Made by a program: the position numbers and the translations under genes. The notes beneath the pieces are model-generated. The model had not been told where the DNA came from and made no database searches. It saw nothing but the letters and a program-made list of their open reading frames with translations. From Bacteroidota bacterium (lineage in GTDB: Bacteria > Bacteroidota > Ignavibacteria > Kryptoniales > JAKASW01), in NCBI GenBank assembly GCA_021845665.1, contig JAJZVO010000018.1:1-64000 (forward strand): a stretch of 64,000 bases of DNA, in the 5' to 3' direction. The first letter of the stretch is position 1; each line of letters opens with the position of its first letter. Positions 50,006 through 59,259 of this stretch are shown here, in pieces.

Positions 50006-51952
50006 CTACTCAGCGCCTCCTGGCCGTATTCTGTTCAGGAGATAGTTCATATCATCTTCATTCGAAGTGATGAAGATGAATGTCTCAATTCTCACTGGTA
50101 ATCTGATTTCCAGCACTACCCTGGCCGATTTGGCAGGGTGGCGCCCGTCGCTTCCATTTGAGACTTCCCATTCCTCGAGCGTGAAGGGATGTTGGAACTT
50201 CATAAGAGCGAATTCTTCTCCTTCAATAGCGAGAAAATTGCGGCCGAGGTCCAGAACCTGCAGTCCCGATGCAAAGTGGAACGCCATATCGATAACGTGT
50301 TCACCTTCGCCCAGAATGTCGTCCTCGACCCTGAATGTCCTCTGGTGTTTATTGAATGTTATGTTCCTTTTGTGAGTCAGTATTCCGGCGTTTCTTGCTC
50401 GGAGGTGGTACTGTGCTTCAATGGAGTCCTGTTCTTCGCTTGTTAGCCACCCGAGGAGTTCGGGCCGGACAGAACTCCGACCGTCGGGGCCGGTGAGATC
50501 ACCCTGTTCGATTCCGTCTATCAGTAAGGTATTGTGAGCGATTGTCGAATAGGGTCTGGCCGGGATGGTTGAGCCCGGCGAACTGCAGTACCATCGATCT
50601 ACCACGAACGGATTTTTGCCGGCTATAGTGAAACTGAGCAGATGATTGTGCGAGGTTTCGTCCTTGAAGCTGCGAATCTGCCCGAAGTTAAACGACGCGA
50701 AGTCTTTTTCGCTTCTCATGAAAGCATAGCCACTCTTCGGGTAGATCGCCGAAGGAATGGCCGTTCCCTCTGCGATTGCGGAATATTTCTCGAAACCTTC
50801 GCCGCCTAGAAAGAGAAGCGCAAGCTCGCTGAAGTCGCCTGCCGCCGCCCGGGCCTCTGCACTTCCGAAGATGGCTGCGCCTGCGGCCAAAAGGTCGCGG
50901 TGGTCTTTGGGTAATATCTTTGAGCTCATTCTGAAGATTCGCTCGTCCGTCGCCTCGCCAATTTGTGGGAGCGTTCCGTCGCGCATTGTCGCCGATGATA
51001 GAAAGTGGAACATCCTTTCCAGTCTGTTTGAAAAGGAATCAGATACCGGAAAGCCGTTCAATTTATGAAGAACATAGGCACATGTGAGAGATTCAGTCGC
51101 CAGGCAGTGCCGGCTTATCCAATTATCGGAGAGTGAACCGTCTTTAGATACCTTGTCACGGATCTCGAAATCCAGTTCTCTACGGGCAAAATCGGCCCAT
51201 CGCTTTCCATCGCGAGTGTCGTAAAAAAGAATGCCGAGATAGAGAAGTCCAGTGAGGCATAAGATGGTCATCCTGCCGGGGTCGCTGCGACGTCCGATGG
51301 TGGAGCGTATAAACACCCCGTGCTCGTAAAGGAGCGATAACAGTCTGAGGAGAAAGCCCTCGTCGATTCTCGCAGAGCCTGAGAAATAGAGCAGGCCGAC
51401 GATGAGATTCATCGCCCTTATAGAAGACTCCTCCGGCGAGGTCCGGTTGATGTCGGATCGTGCCGGATTGCCGGTGATCCAGCGGTCGACGATCGTCTTG
51501 AATTTATCAGCGTGCGCCTCGCTGCGGCTTATCCAGTACGCCTTCCCGAGCCAGATCGCCTGGTGAAACCGGCCTGCTTCCCACGCCGGCGAACCCGGGG
51601 AGGAGAACTTATCCTCGTGTACGAGGTCGGCGTCGTCGAGTATGGAGTCGAAATTGCCGAGAGAAGTCATAAGGTCCAGATAGAAATCCTTGTGGTTAAG
51701 CTCGCTGATAAAGAACCGTTCCCGAAGTTTTTGTCCGATCGATGTGACGAAAGTGCCAGACCCGCGAAATGAATCGGGGAATTTTCGGATCAGTCGTTCG
51801 GGGAAACCGTCACTGCGGATGAACCTGGCTCTTAGTTTATATTCAAAAGGGAAAAAAATTCCTCCGAACAAACGTTCTACATATTGAAATGCGGACGACC
51901 GCAGAAGAACCTCCTTGTGGTCAAAAGCTATCGACAGAAAATAAACGGCCAT
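50006..51952 (-). CDS. Heparinase II/III-family protein
   Basis: A 648-residue protein with a helical (alpha/alpha) N-terminal domain (about 100-380; EAGRFHQAIWLGKAYW, SIRAMNLIVGLLYFSGSARI, WISRHCLATESLTCAYVL) and a C-terminal beta-sandwich of heparinase II/III type (about 420-600), including GYAFMRSEKDFASFNFGQIR and HNHLLSFTIAGKNPFVVDRW with catalytic-region histidines. Members with no signal peptide and no glycosaminoglycan genes nearby are common in capsule or exopolysaccharide loci. The first residues do not form a signal peptide, so cytoplasmic or anchored location is open. Lyase activity is inferred from the family. Confidence 0.87.
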   Translation of the reverse strand: MAVYFLSIAFDHKEVLLRSSAFQYVERLFGGIFFPFEYKLRARFIRSDGFPERLIRKFPDSFRGSGTFVTSIGQKLRERFFISELNHKDFYLDLMTSLGNFDSILDDADLVHEDKFSSPGSPAWEAGRFHQAIWLGKAYWISRSEAHADKFKTIVDRWITGNPARSDINRTSPEESSIRAMNLIVGLLYFSGSARIDEGFLLRLLSLLYEHGVFIRSTIGRRSDPGRMTILCLTGLLYLGILFYDTRDGKRWADFARRELDFEIRDKVSKDGSLSDNWISRHCLATESLTCAYVLHKLNGFPVSDSFSNRLERMFHFLSSATMRDGTLPQIGEATDERIFRMSSKILPKDHRDLLAAGAAIFGSAEARAAAGDFSELALLFLGGEGFEKYSAIAEGTAIPSAIYPKSGYAFMRSEKDFASFNFGQIRSFKDETSHNHLLSFTIAGKNPFVVDRWYCSSPGSTIPARPYSTIAHNTLLIDGIEQGDLTGPDGRSSVRPELLGWLTSEEQDSIEAQYHLRARNAGILTHKRNITFNKHQRTFRVEDDILGEGEHVIDMAFHFASGLQVLDLGRNFLAIEGEEFALMKFQHPFTLEEWEVSNGSDGRHPAKSARVVLEIRLPVRIETFIFITSNEDDMNYLLNRIRPGGAE

Positions 51953-52170
51953 ACAGATAGATTCAACGAGGAGCCTCCTGTGGTAGCCGGCTGTTATTGG
52001 CTTGTGGTGTGTCTTTTGCCGGGATGCATCTTGGCGCGGAATTCACAGAAGAGACGTGGATTGCTACGGAGCCGGATTAAATGATCGAACTTAGACTTCA
52101 TTACGCAGTTCCTTACATAAATTCCCTCGGGGTGTTAAATTTACGGGCAAATAGAAACCGATTAAAGTTT

Positions 52171-53016
52171 ATGATTGAAGATAGATACACGATGAACGGA
52201 CTGGCAGATAAATTTCAGACACTGAAGGTGTCTCTCGGAGAATATACGGCAGATGGTCTTGTCGTCGCATTTTCCGGAGGTGTGGATAGCGGCTTTCTCC
52301 TTTGGGCAGCCGAAGAGGCCAGAAGAGAATTCGGCGGGAAGGTCATCGCACTCACGACGAACAGCGAAAGCATGCCGAAGCACGACAGGGAAGATGTGGA
52401 CCGGTTCATAAGCAGGATCGGCGTGGAGCATGTTTGGAAGAAAAGCTCCGAGACCGAGGATACCGACTATCTGAAGAACGACTCCCTCCGTTGCTATTAC
52501 TGCAAGAGCGAGCTCTTCACGATAGCCAGGCAGGTCGCGGCTGAGAACGGCTGCAAAAGGATCGCCTACGGTTACAGCGCTTCCGACACTTCCGACGTCC
52601 GCCCGGGACACAAGGCTGCGCTGGAAAACGATATACTTTACCCGCTGGCGACGCACGAGTTAACGAAATCGGAAATACGAGAGCTAATGCGGATGAACGG
52701 CTTCGATCTTCACGACAAACCCTCAAGTCCTTGCCTCAGTTCCAGGATTATGAGAGGAGTACAAATCACGAAACGGGATCTGAGAAACGTCGACGAGCTT
52801 GAGGACATCCTTCGTGAAGGAGGAATGAATATCTTTCGCCTGAGAGTTCACGAAATCAGCGACAAACATTTCCTGAGGCTCGAAACCGCGCCGGACGAGA
52901 TGATGCTTGCACTGCAACTCAGAGATAAGTTGACAGCGGAGGCGAAAAATCGCGGATATATTTGGGTAACGCTCGATCTTGTCGGATATCGAACGGGGGG
53001 CGGCACGGTCGAATGA
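52171..53016 (+). CDS. larE: Sacrificial sulfur transferase LarE
   Basis: A 281-residue PP-loop enzyme that gives up cysteine sulfur to build the nickel-pincer nucleotide of lactate racemase. The PP-loop is FSGGVDS (residues 34-40), LTTNSESMPKHDREDVDRF continues the AMP-binding site, and Cys188 in SSPCLSSRI is the candidate sacrificial cysteine. CYYCKSE (Cys108, Cys111) is also present. The start is ATG 52171 (the frame from 52081 carries no homology). Its TGA overlaps the larB ATG. Confidence 0.92.
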   Translation: MIEDRYTMNGLADKFQTLKVSLGEYTADGLVVAFSGGVDSGFLLWAAEEARREFGGKVIALTTNSESMPKHDREDVDRFISRIGVEHVWKKSSETEDTDYLKNDSLRCYYCKSELFTIARQVAAENGCKRIAYGYSASDTSDVRPGHKAALENDILYPLATHELTKSEIRELMRMNGFDLHDKPSSPCLSSRIMRGVQITKRDLRNVDELEDILREGGMNIFRLRVHEISDKHFLRLETAPDEMMLALQLRDKLTAEAKNRGYIWVTLDLVGYRTGGGTVE

Positions 53017-53825
53017 AAAGAGAAACGCTGAAGAAAATACTCGACGACTTGCAAAACGGTAAGCTCGATGCGCGTAGCGCGTACGAAAAAATAAGATTCA
53101 CGCCGTTCGAAATGGAGGAGCTCGGATACGCAACTGTCGACCATGGCAGGGCGCTCAGACTGGGGCTGGGCGAGGTAGTTTATGGTGAGAACAAAACCAC
53201 TAGGCAGATTATTGGAATTGCAGAGAAGCTTTCCGCGTCCAAGGGGCCGATATTGATCACGCGTCTCTCCGACGACAAGCTAAAGGCGCTCAAGAACCGC
53301 TTCCGGAAAGGAAGGGCGAATGTCGTTTCAAGGACATTCACTGTAAATCCGATCCAGCCGAAAGATGGTGGAAAGGATGAGCCGTACGTTTGCATCATAA
53401 CGGCGGGAACGAGCGACATTCCTGTCGCGGAAGAAGCGGCGGAAGTTTGCACCGCCATGGGGGTAGCTTTCGTCAAGCTGAATGACATTGGCGTTTCTGG
53501 AATTCACCGCGTCATGAAGCATGTGGAGATAATGGAGAATGCTTCGGCGCTTGTGGTGATTGCAGGTATGGAGGGCGCTCTTCCAAGCGTGATAGGCGGC
53601 CTGATATCAAAACCAATTTTTGCAGTACCGACGGATGTGGGGTACGGCGCAAACCTGAAAGGGATTACCGCACTCCTCAGCATGCTATCGTCATGCGCCC
53701 CTGGAATCGCGGTGATGAATATCAACGGCGGGTTCTCAGCGGCGTACGCTGCGTGCAGGGTGGTCAACGGGATAAATTCCCCTCAGCCCGTGGAGCTCGG
53801 CCATAAACCGAAAGGCAGGCATTAA
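53013..53825 (+). CDS. larB: Nickel-pincer cofactor carboxylase/hydrolase LarB
   Basis: A 270-residue protein of the PurE-like LarB family, which carboxylates nicotinic acid adenine dinucleotide in nickel-pincer cofactor synthesis. The N-terminal helical part (KRETLKKILDDLQNGKLDA) is followed by the PurE-type core: CIITAGTSDIPVAEEAAEVC, VVIAGMEGALPSVIGGLISK, then PTDVGYGANLKGITALLSML. The start overlaps the larE stop (ATGA). larC, the nickel-inserting partner, and larA itself are absent from the window. Confidence 0.93.
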   Translation: MKRETLKKILDDLQNGKLDARSAYEKIRFTPFEMEELGYATVDHGRALRLGLGEVVYGENKTTRQIIGIAEKLSASKGPILITRLSDDKLKALKNRFRKGRANVVSRTFTVNPIQPKDGGKDEPYVCIITAGTSDIPVAEEAAEVCTAMGVAFVKLNDIGVSGIHRVMKHVEIMENASALVVIAGMEGALPSVIGGLISKPIFAVPTDVGYGANLKGITALLSMLSSCAPGIAVMNINGGFSAAYAACRVVNGINSPQPVELGHKPKGRH

Positions 53826-53880
53826 GCCCGTTTCCGGCTCACAGCCAAGATAAAACCGGTTCGATGGTTACCGAAAAGTC

Positions 53881-54570
53881 TCAGTCGGCAATCTCGCCGA
53901 ACACCGTTATCGGCTCGTCTTCGATGCTCGCTTTCCCGCCGCAGGGTAGAACAAACTCAGAGTGCGTGTATACGAACGAGAAGACCAGGTCGTCTGGGTT
54001 GTTGACGCCGTGTACTTTCATGAGATCAGAATCGGATACCTGCGTGAGCCCGTCGGCCCTCTTGTGCGGTGTTGTGCTACGCTCGACGGTCCATGCGGGT
54101 TCTATTATCAAACCGAACATGGTTTCGTCCTCAAAGTCCCAATGCACAGCCTTGACGTAATGACCGATCCTCACGATGTACCCGTTACGAAGCGCAAATC
54201 CCGAATCGGGAATCATCTTACAGCAATTTCTGTAGATCCCGAAGTAATGCCGCTCCCTTGTCCTCGCTTCGTCAACCAGCCCCTCAATTATCAGGCCTTC
54301 CGCAAGTTCGGGGGAATCTCTCAGCACCAGCTTGGTTTCGGAAAATCCGTCGTCGGCGAACTTCTCCATGCCGTTTCCATAACCGAAAGCGCGACCTCCG
54401 AACGTGAATACCGAGCTTTCCGATTTTGAAACCCACTTCTGATACTTCAAACGATCTATATCTGCAACCTTCTTGACGTCTGCCGTCATGAACGTTATAG
54501 GTTCTTCGGGCAGTTGAACCGGAAAAGCACGATGAAAAATACCGAGAGTCTTACTCTTGTCTTCCATCAT
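53881..54570 (-). CDS. Conserved protein of unknown function
   Basis: I do not recognise this 229-residue protein. It has no signal peptide or membrane segment and is rich in aromatic residues and charged turns: ITFMTADVKKVADIDRLKYQ, FTFGGRAFGYGNGMEKFADD, a central ERHYFGIYRNCCKMIPDSGF with a double cysteine, then HWDFEDETMFGLIIEPAWTV and a beta-rich end FVLPCGGKASIEDEPITVFG. The alternation of strands suggests a beta-sandwich or barrel enzyme. GGAGGG precedes the tandem ATG codons. It lies convergent with larB and stands apart from its other neighbours. Confidence 0.72.
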   Translation of the reverse strand: MMEDKSKTLGIFHRAFPVQLPEEPITFMTADVKKVADIDRLKYQKWVSKSESSVFTFGGRAFGYGNGMEKFADDGFSETKLVLRDSPELAEGLIIEGLVDEARTRERHYFGIYRNCCKMIPDSGFALRNGYIVRIGHYVKAVHWDFEDETMFGLIIEPAWTVERSTTPHKRADGLTQVSDSDLMKVHGVNNPDDLVFSFVYTHSEFVLPCGGKASIEDEPITVFGEIAD

Positions 54571-54805
54571 AAACCCTCCGTTTTATGTCTATTGAAGATA
54601 ATTCTTCTTTTGAAAACTCCTAATGCCATCGGTCCTCCCCGAACATCCGTGTCGACGCGCCAATCACAAAAAGGAGTTATGGGTGAGTCATTTGTCAATG
54701 ATTGGTCATCGTTCCTCGAGAAACGCGTCTGAGCTGACGGTTTTGGATCCGGAACGATGACGTGCAGTTGAACCGTTAGTTGTAATGAGCGTCCAAGTTT
54801 GTGAT

Positions 54806-54834
54806 TTGACATTTACTCGGGTTTTGTTTAAAAT
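54806..54834 (+). promoter_or_regulatory. Strong sigma-70-type promoter
   Basis: TTGACA (54806-54811) and TAAAAT (54829-54834) with an ideal 17-base spacer. The start would be near 54841, leaving a short leader with GGAGG before the secreted protein ATG at 54858. Confidence 0.7.
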
Positions 54835-54857
54835 TTCTTCAGAATGCGGAGGAAACG

Positions 54858-55337
54858 ATGAAAAAAGTAGCCGTTTTGTTGACGTTGATGCTGGTTTTTA
54901 GTTCGGCCAGCTTTGCCCAATTCAAGAGTCAGTTGTCGGATGGTTCGAGCGTTGACAACTCCCTCTTTCGCTCGAACGACAATGGCGGCGGTTCACTTTT
55001 CAGCTTTTTCAATCCGGCGAATTTCTCCATGCATCAATCGATATCGATGAATTATATGACGATGGGTAACCAGTCGCTGTCGTTGGCAACGTATACAAAC
55101 AGCATGTCCTACAGGATAAGCCAGCCGCTGACGCTCAGCGCGGATGTCAGCGTGATGAGTTCTCCGTACAACACCTTAGGCAACAGTTTCTCTAAGAGCA
55201 TCAGCGGCATCTATCTCACGCGCGCTGAGCTCAACTACCGTCCGACGAAGGACTTCTCGGTCGACGTTCAGTTCAACCAGAACCCGTTGTACAGGTACTT
55301 TAATCCGTACATGTACTATGGTCCTATGGGATGGTAG
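54858..55337 (+). CDS. Secreted protein of unknown function, beta-rich
   Basis: A 159-residue protein with a clear signal peptide (residues 1-20, ending SSASFAQ). The mature chain is rich in Ser, Asn and Tyr and alternates short strands: SFFNPANFSMHQSISMNYMT, LATYTNSMSYRISQPLTLSA, TRAELNYRPTKDFSVDVQFN. This looks like half of an outer-membrane barrel or a fibre-like protein. I know no named family. It is driven by the strong promoter at 54806-54834 and lies just before the LytR_C-rsfS-argS genes. Confidence 0.78.
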   Translation: MKKVAVLLTLMLVFSSASFAQFKSQLSDGSSVDNSLFRSNDNGGGSLFSFFNPANFSMHQSISMNYMTMGNQSLSLATYTNSMSYRISQPLTLSADVSVMSSPYNTLGNSFSKSISGIYLTRAELNYRPTKDFSVDVQFNQNPLYRYFNPYMYYGPMGW

Positions 55338-55452
55338 GGGCTTATCACCTTAAGTTGAAAAGCACTCCCGTTTCACCTGTTCCACGTAGTTTCCGGCCTG
55401 ACGGAATATCTTCCATTTGCCGAACAATATATTTTGGTTTTCCCCGTAGTTG

Positions 55453-55941
55453 ATGAAGAGGTCAAGGGACAAAAGCGAGTCTTCTTCCATCGCCCGAAAG
55501 TTGTTGTCAGCATTCGCGCTGGCGGGTGTAATTGTTTTTGCTGCCGTCCTTCTTTATTCACTGGCAGATCGTTTTCTTATAAACCCGCCGGTAAGTCCTC
55601 TAAGAGCAGACGCCGATTCTCCCACAAAAGTCGAAAAGATAATTCAGATCACTGTCAAGAACGAGTGTGGCAAAAATGATGTGGCCATGGATTTCACATA
55701 CTACCTCCGGAGGAGGGGCTTTGACGTGGTCGAGACCACAAACGGGGACAGGTTCGACAGGAAGCACACTGCGGTGGTGAACACCTCAGGCAATTACGAG
55801 AACGCTTTGAGGGTCGCCGAGGCATTGGGAGTCAATAAAGAGTACGTCATCACACGCATCGACCCCAAAAGTTACGTGGATGTGGAAGTGCTTGTCGGAC
55901 AGGACTATCAGAATCTAAAACCAAGAATGGGCATAGAATAA
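55453..55941 (+). CDS. LytR_C domain protein
   Basis: A 162-residue membrane-anchored protein. The N-terminus has a basic patch and one helix (about 20-42, SAFALAGVIVFAAVLLYSLA), followed by a LytR C-terminal domain (about 64-155; IQITVKNECGKNDVAMDFTY, LRRRGFDVVETTNGDRF, ITRIDPKSYVDVEVLVG). Such domains bind cell-wall polymers or peptidoglycan in other bacteria. It ends one base before rsfS and is clearly in its operon. The in-frame TTG just upstream is less likely as start than ATG 55453. Confidence 0.88.
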   Translation: MKRSRDKSESSSIARKLLSAFALAGVIVFAAVLLYSLADRFLINPPVSPLRADADSPTKVEKIIQITVKNECGKNDVAMDFTYYLRRRGFDVVETTNGDRFDRKHTAVVNTSGNYENALRVAEALGVNKEYVITRIDPKSYVDVEVLVGQDYQNLKPRMGIE

Positions 55942-55942
55942 T

Positions 55943-56362
55943 ATGGCACAAACAAAAACTCTCCAGCGTCAGATAGCCGAATTAACATTGTCCAGGAAAG
56001 CCAAGGATGTCGTAATCATGGACCTCAGGAAGGTCACGACGATGGCGGATTACTTCGTGGTGTGCACGGGGGAATCTGAGACGCAGGTGCGCGCTATAGC
56101 CGACGCGGTAATGGAGGGAATGTCGAAAGTAGGAGAGAAGCCGTGGCATTCCGAGGGGTTGCAGAACCTGCAGTGGGTTCTGTTGGATTATGTCGATGTC
56201 GTGGTACACGTATTTCACAAGGAAGCCAGAGCTTTTTACGGGCTCGAAAAACTGTGGGGCGACGCGAAGATACAGAAAGTGGCTGACAGGAAGCCCAGGG
56301 GAGTAAAGACCGCATCGAAAGACGGCGGGGCTCGCCGGGACAGGAAACAGACAGAAGTATGA
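55943..56362 (+). CDS. rsfS: Ribosomal silencing factor RsfS
   Basis: A 139-residue protein that binds ribosomal protein L14 and blocks subunit joining when nutrients are short. The family core is VVIMDLRKVTTMADYFVVCT, GESETQVRAIADAV, KPWHSEGLQNLQWVLLDYVD, VVVHVFHKEARAFYGLEKLW. The C-terminus is a basic, probably disordered tail. Its stop overlaps the argS start (ATGA). Confidence 0.95.
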   Translation: MAQTKTLQRQIAELTLSRKAKDVVIMDLRKVTTMADYFVVCTGESETQVRAIADAVMEGMSKVGEKPWHSEGLQNLQWVLLDYVDVVVHVFHKEARAFYGLEKLWGDAKIQKVADRKPRGVKTASKDGGARRDRKQTEV

Positions 56363-58029
56363 AGGACTATCTCAAGTCACAAATAATTTCAGCGTTGAAT
56401 AAGAGCGGACTCTCCGCCCCGTCTTTAGCGGAGACCGGGATCGATATAACCTTTGAAAAGCCGAAGATCGAGTCGCACGGCGATCTCTCCACCAATGTTG
56501 CCCTCCTTGCCGCAAAAGTGTTGAAGATGAAGCCTCGCGACGTCGCTCAGAAGATTTCGGATTCCCTTGATCTCGATTCAAAGCTTGTCGAGAAAGCCGA
56601 GGTCGCCGGGCCTGGATTCATCAATTTCAAATTCACCGACGGTTACTTCCTCTCTTTCATCGAACAGGTCCTTGAAGCTGGAGAGAATTTCGGAAGATCG
56701 GAAGTCGGCGGACGGAAGAAGACCCAGGTGGAGTTCGTCAGCGCGAACCCGACAGGCCCTCTGACCGTCGGACACGGGAGGAATGCCGTCTTCGGCGATA
56801 CGATAGCGAATGTTCTTCAGTGGACCGGCCACGACGTTACAAGGGAGTATTACTTCAATAATGCCGGACGACAAATGCGTGTTCTGGGGGATTCGGTTAG
56901 GCTGAGATACAAAGAGATCCTTGGAGAGAAGATCGATTTCCCCGATGACCATTACCAGGGAGAATACATACGCGAGATAGCCCAACATCTCTACGATGAG
57001 CTTGGTTCATCTCTCGCGGACGTTCCCGCGGAAGGAATTTTCAAAGACAGGGCCGAAAAGGAAATTTTCGAGGACATAAAAAAATCGCTGGGCAGGCTGG
57101 GAATTGCCTTCGATGTTTTCTACAACGAGAATTCGCTGTACGAGACGGGGAAGATCAAGGAAGTTATCGCCGCGCTCGACAAGGCCGGACTTACGTATGA
57201 AAAGGATGGAGCGAAATGGTTCAAGACGACTGCCGTCGGCGGTGAGCAGGACAAGGTAATCGTCAAGAGTACCGGCGAACCGACTTATCGTTTGCCCGAC
57301 ATCGCCTATCATATAGAGAAATTCCGGCGCGGCTTCGAACTCATTATCGATATCTTCGGGTCGGATCATATTGCCACATACCCGGACGTACTCCTTGCGC
57401 TCAGATCGCTTGGCCACGATACAGAGAGGGTCAAGGTGCTGATACACCAGTTCGTCACGATTTTCCAGAACGGCGAAATCGTAAAGATGTCGACTCGGAA
57501 GGCCAACTTCATTACTCTCGACGAGCTCATCGATTGGGTGGGTGCCGACGCGGTCAGGTTCTTTTTCCTCATGAGAAACATCGGGACACATTTGAATTTC
57601 GATATCGACCTCGCAAAAAAGCAGAGTGAGGAAAATCCCGTATTCTATCTCCAGTATGCCCACGCGAGGATAGCGAGTATTTTGAGATTCGCGGAAGAGG
57701 AAGGAATCCCGGTCGGCAGGATACGGCAGGGCGATAGAAGCGAATTCGACATTTCGCTCCTCAAGGAGAAGGAAGAGATAGAGCTTTCCAAGACTCTCGG
57801 GAATTTCCCGGAGATCGTAGAAGCAGCCGCATCGACTTACGAACCTCACCGGATAATCAGTTATCTTCAGGAAGTGGCGGAGTCTTTCCATCGTTTCTAC
57901 CATGTCCAGCGCGTCGTGATCCCTGACCGAAAGCTCGCGGCCTCAAGACTTGCAATCTGCCTGGCCGCCAAGACCGTGCTGGCAAACGGGTTCCGGATAC
58001 TAGGCATCTCCGCCCCGGAGAAAATGTAA
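56359..58029 (+). CDS. argS: Arginyl-tRNA synthetase
   Basis: A 556-residue class I synthetase that charges tRNA-Arg. The N-terminal Add1 domain (about 1-110) precedes the catalytic core. The HIGH-like motif is VGHGRN (residues 137-142, in SANPTGPLTVGHG) and the KMSKS-like motif is KMSTRK (in the segment IVKMSTRKANFITLDELIDW). The DALR anticodon-binding domain ends the protein (YLQEVAESFHRFYHVQRVV). It is the last gene of the LytR_C-rsfS-argS run. Confidence 0.97.
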   Translation: MKDYLKSQIISALNKSGLSAPSLAETGIDITFEKPKIESHGDLSTNVALLAAKVLKMKPRDVAQKISDSLDLDSKLVEKAEVAGPGFINFKFTDGYFLSFIEQVLEAGENFGRSEVGGRKKTQVEFVSANPTGPLTVGHGRNAVFGDTIANVLQWTGHDVTREYYFNNAGRQMRVLGDSVRLRYKEILGEKIDFPDDHYQGEYIREIAQHLYDELGSSLADVPAEGIFKDRAEKEIFEDIKKSLGRLGIAFDVFYNENSLYETGKIKEVIAALDKAGLTYEKDGAKWFKTTAVGGEQDKVIVKSTGEPTYRLPDIAYHIEKFRRGFELIIDIFGSDHIATYPDVLLALRSLGHDTERVKVLIHQFVTIFQNGEIVKMSTRKANFITLDELIDWVGADAVRFFFLMRNIGTHLNFDIDLAKKQSEENPVFYLQYAHARIASILRFAEEEGIPVGRIRQGDRSEFDISLLKEKEEIELSKTLGNFPEIVEAAASTYEPHRIISYLQEVAESFHRFYHVQRVVIPDRKLAASRLAICLAAKTVLANGFRILGISAPEKM

Positions 58030-58323
58030 GGCTGGCGGTGGCGAGCAGTTTATGAATAAATGCGCCGGGATAACGCGGAAGAAACACGGATTCCAACAGG
58101 TAAGAACAGTGACCATTATCGGGCTGACCACGGCAAAAAGCAGTCAACCGTTGAGAACGCACTCTATCCACAGGGTCATAGAGACCGCGTTCGTGGTTCC
58201 CATGCTACGTTTCTTCGCGCTCGAGTGGTTGCCCAAAAATTGCCTTTTATCGCACGTGTTTTTTGTCTAAATTTTAGTCCGATTTCGCCCTAATGCTAAG
58301 AACGTACTAATAAGGAATACCGC
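58030..58323. other. Gap after argS without a gene
   Basis: No frame here has homology or a ribosome site. I see no tRNA-like cloverleaf. Confidence 0.45.
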
Positions 58324-59037
58324 ATGCTCAAGCCGAGAAAAAGGATTACCAAGAAGGAACTCAAGCAGGATAAACTTGTCACGTGGTATTTCGCCGTGAC
58401 AGAGTATTTGCGGAACAATAGGAAGATAGTAAGCGGTGTGGTAACCGGCTTGGTAATAGCGGCAATCGTAGCGGTTGCTTATATGAACAATGTTCGTTCG
58501 AATAACAACAAGGCGGCCACGGAGCTGTCCCAGGTTCTGGACGCCTTCAACGGCGGCGCGTACCAGGTCGCCATAAACGGAGATCCCACTCACAACATTC
58601 GTGGGCTTAAGTATATTGTAGAAAACTACGGCGGCTCTGAGACCGGTGAGCAGGCAAAAGTGTATCTCGCCGATTGCTATTACTACCTCGGTGATTATGC
58701 GGATGCGATGAAGTATTTCAAAGACTACGACGGAAGCGACAGGTTCTTGCAAGCGAGCGCGTATGCAGGCGTGGCCGAAGTTTACGCGATACGGAAAGAT
58801 TATTCAAAGGCTGCCGAATACTACGAGCGTGCAGCTGCAAGCGACTCTAAGAATTTCATGGCGCCCCAATACCTTGTGGGTGCGGCAAGGAATTACATGA
58901 TGACCGGCCATAACGAAAAAGCTGTCGCCCTTCTCACCAGAGTCAAGAAGGATTTTCCAAATTCTCAATATGCCGACAATGTCGACTTTTTAATGGCGAA
59001 GGCGAAGCTTCTACTCTCTGAAAAACAGTCGGGGTAA
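58324..59037 (+). CDS. Membrane-anchored TPR protein
   Basis: A 237-residue protein with a basic N-terminus, one helix (about 38-56, VSGVVTGLVIAAIVAVAYMN), and about four TPR-like helical pairs (about 90-230; for example AKVYLADCYYYLGDYADAMK, YAGVAEVYAIRKDYSKAAEY, YERAAASDSKNFMAPQY). This layout is that of YfgM/TPR_21-type envelope proteins, which act as chaperone-like partners at the Sec machinery or in cell-envelope upkeep. The partner here is unknown. It is convergent with the hydrogenase operon. Confidence 0.88.
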   Translation: MLKPRKRITKKELKQDKLVTWYFAVTEYLRNNRKIVSGVVTGLVIAAIVAVAYMNNVRSNNNKAATELSQVLDAFNGGAYQVAINGDPTHNIRGLKYIVENYGGSETGEQAKVYLADCYYYLGDYADAMKYFKDYDGSDRFLQASAYAGVAEVYAIRKDYSKAAEYYERAAASDSKNFMAPQYLVGAARNYMMTGHNEKAVALLTRVKKDFPNSQYADNVDFLMAKAKLLLSEKQSG

Positions 59038-59259
59038 ATTTCGCAGCTTGATCGCGGTTGGCAGCCCGTCGCCCACCGGCTACGGTGAATCGCCCTTCAT
59101 TCGGTCGCATTCTATCCGTTTCAACATTCGAGCTGGACTATTCTGCGGCTTAGTTGCCGAGGCGATGTCTCGGCATAGGCGGGTATGATCAAGCGCGGAT
59201 ACGAAATTAGGATCTTAAGATTGTGGACCGTGGATTCGACTGCCACGAGATTGAGCCTG

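Noticed and set aside
58052-58293. Two overlapping plus-strand frames after argS.
   Set aside because: No homology, no ribosome site, and mutually exclusive frames with chance composition.
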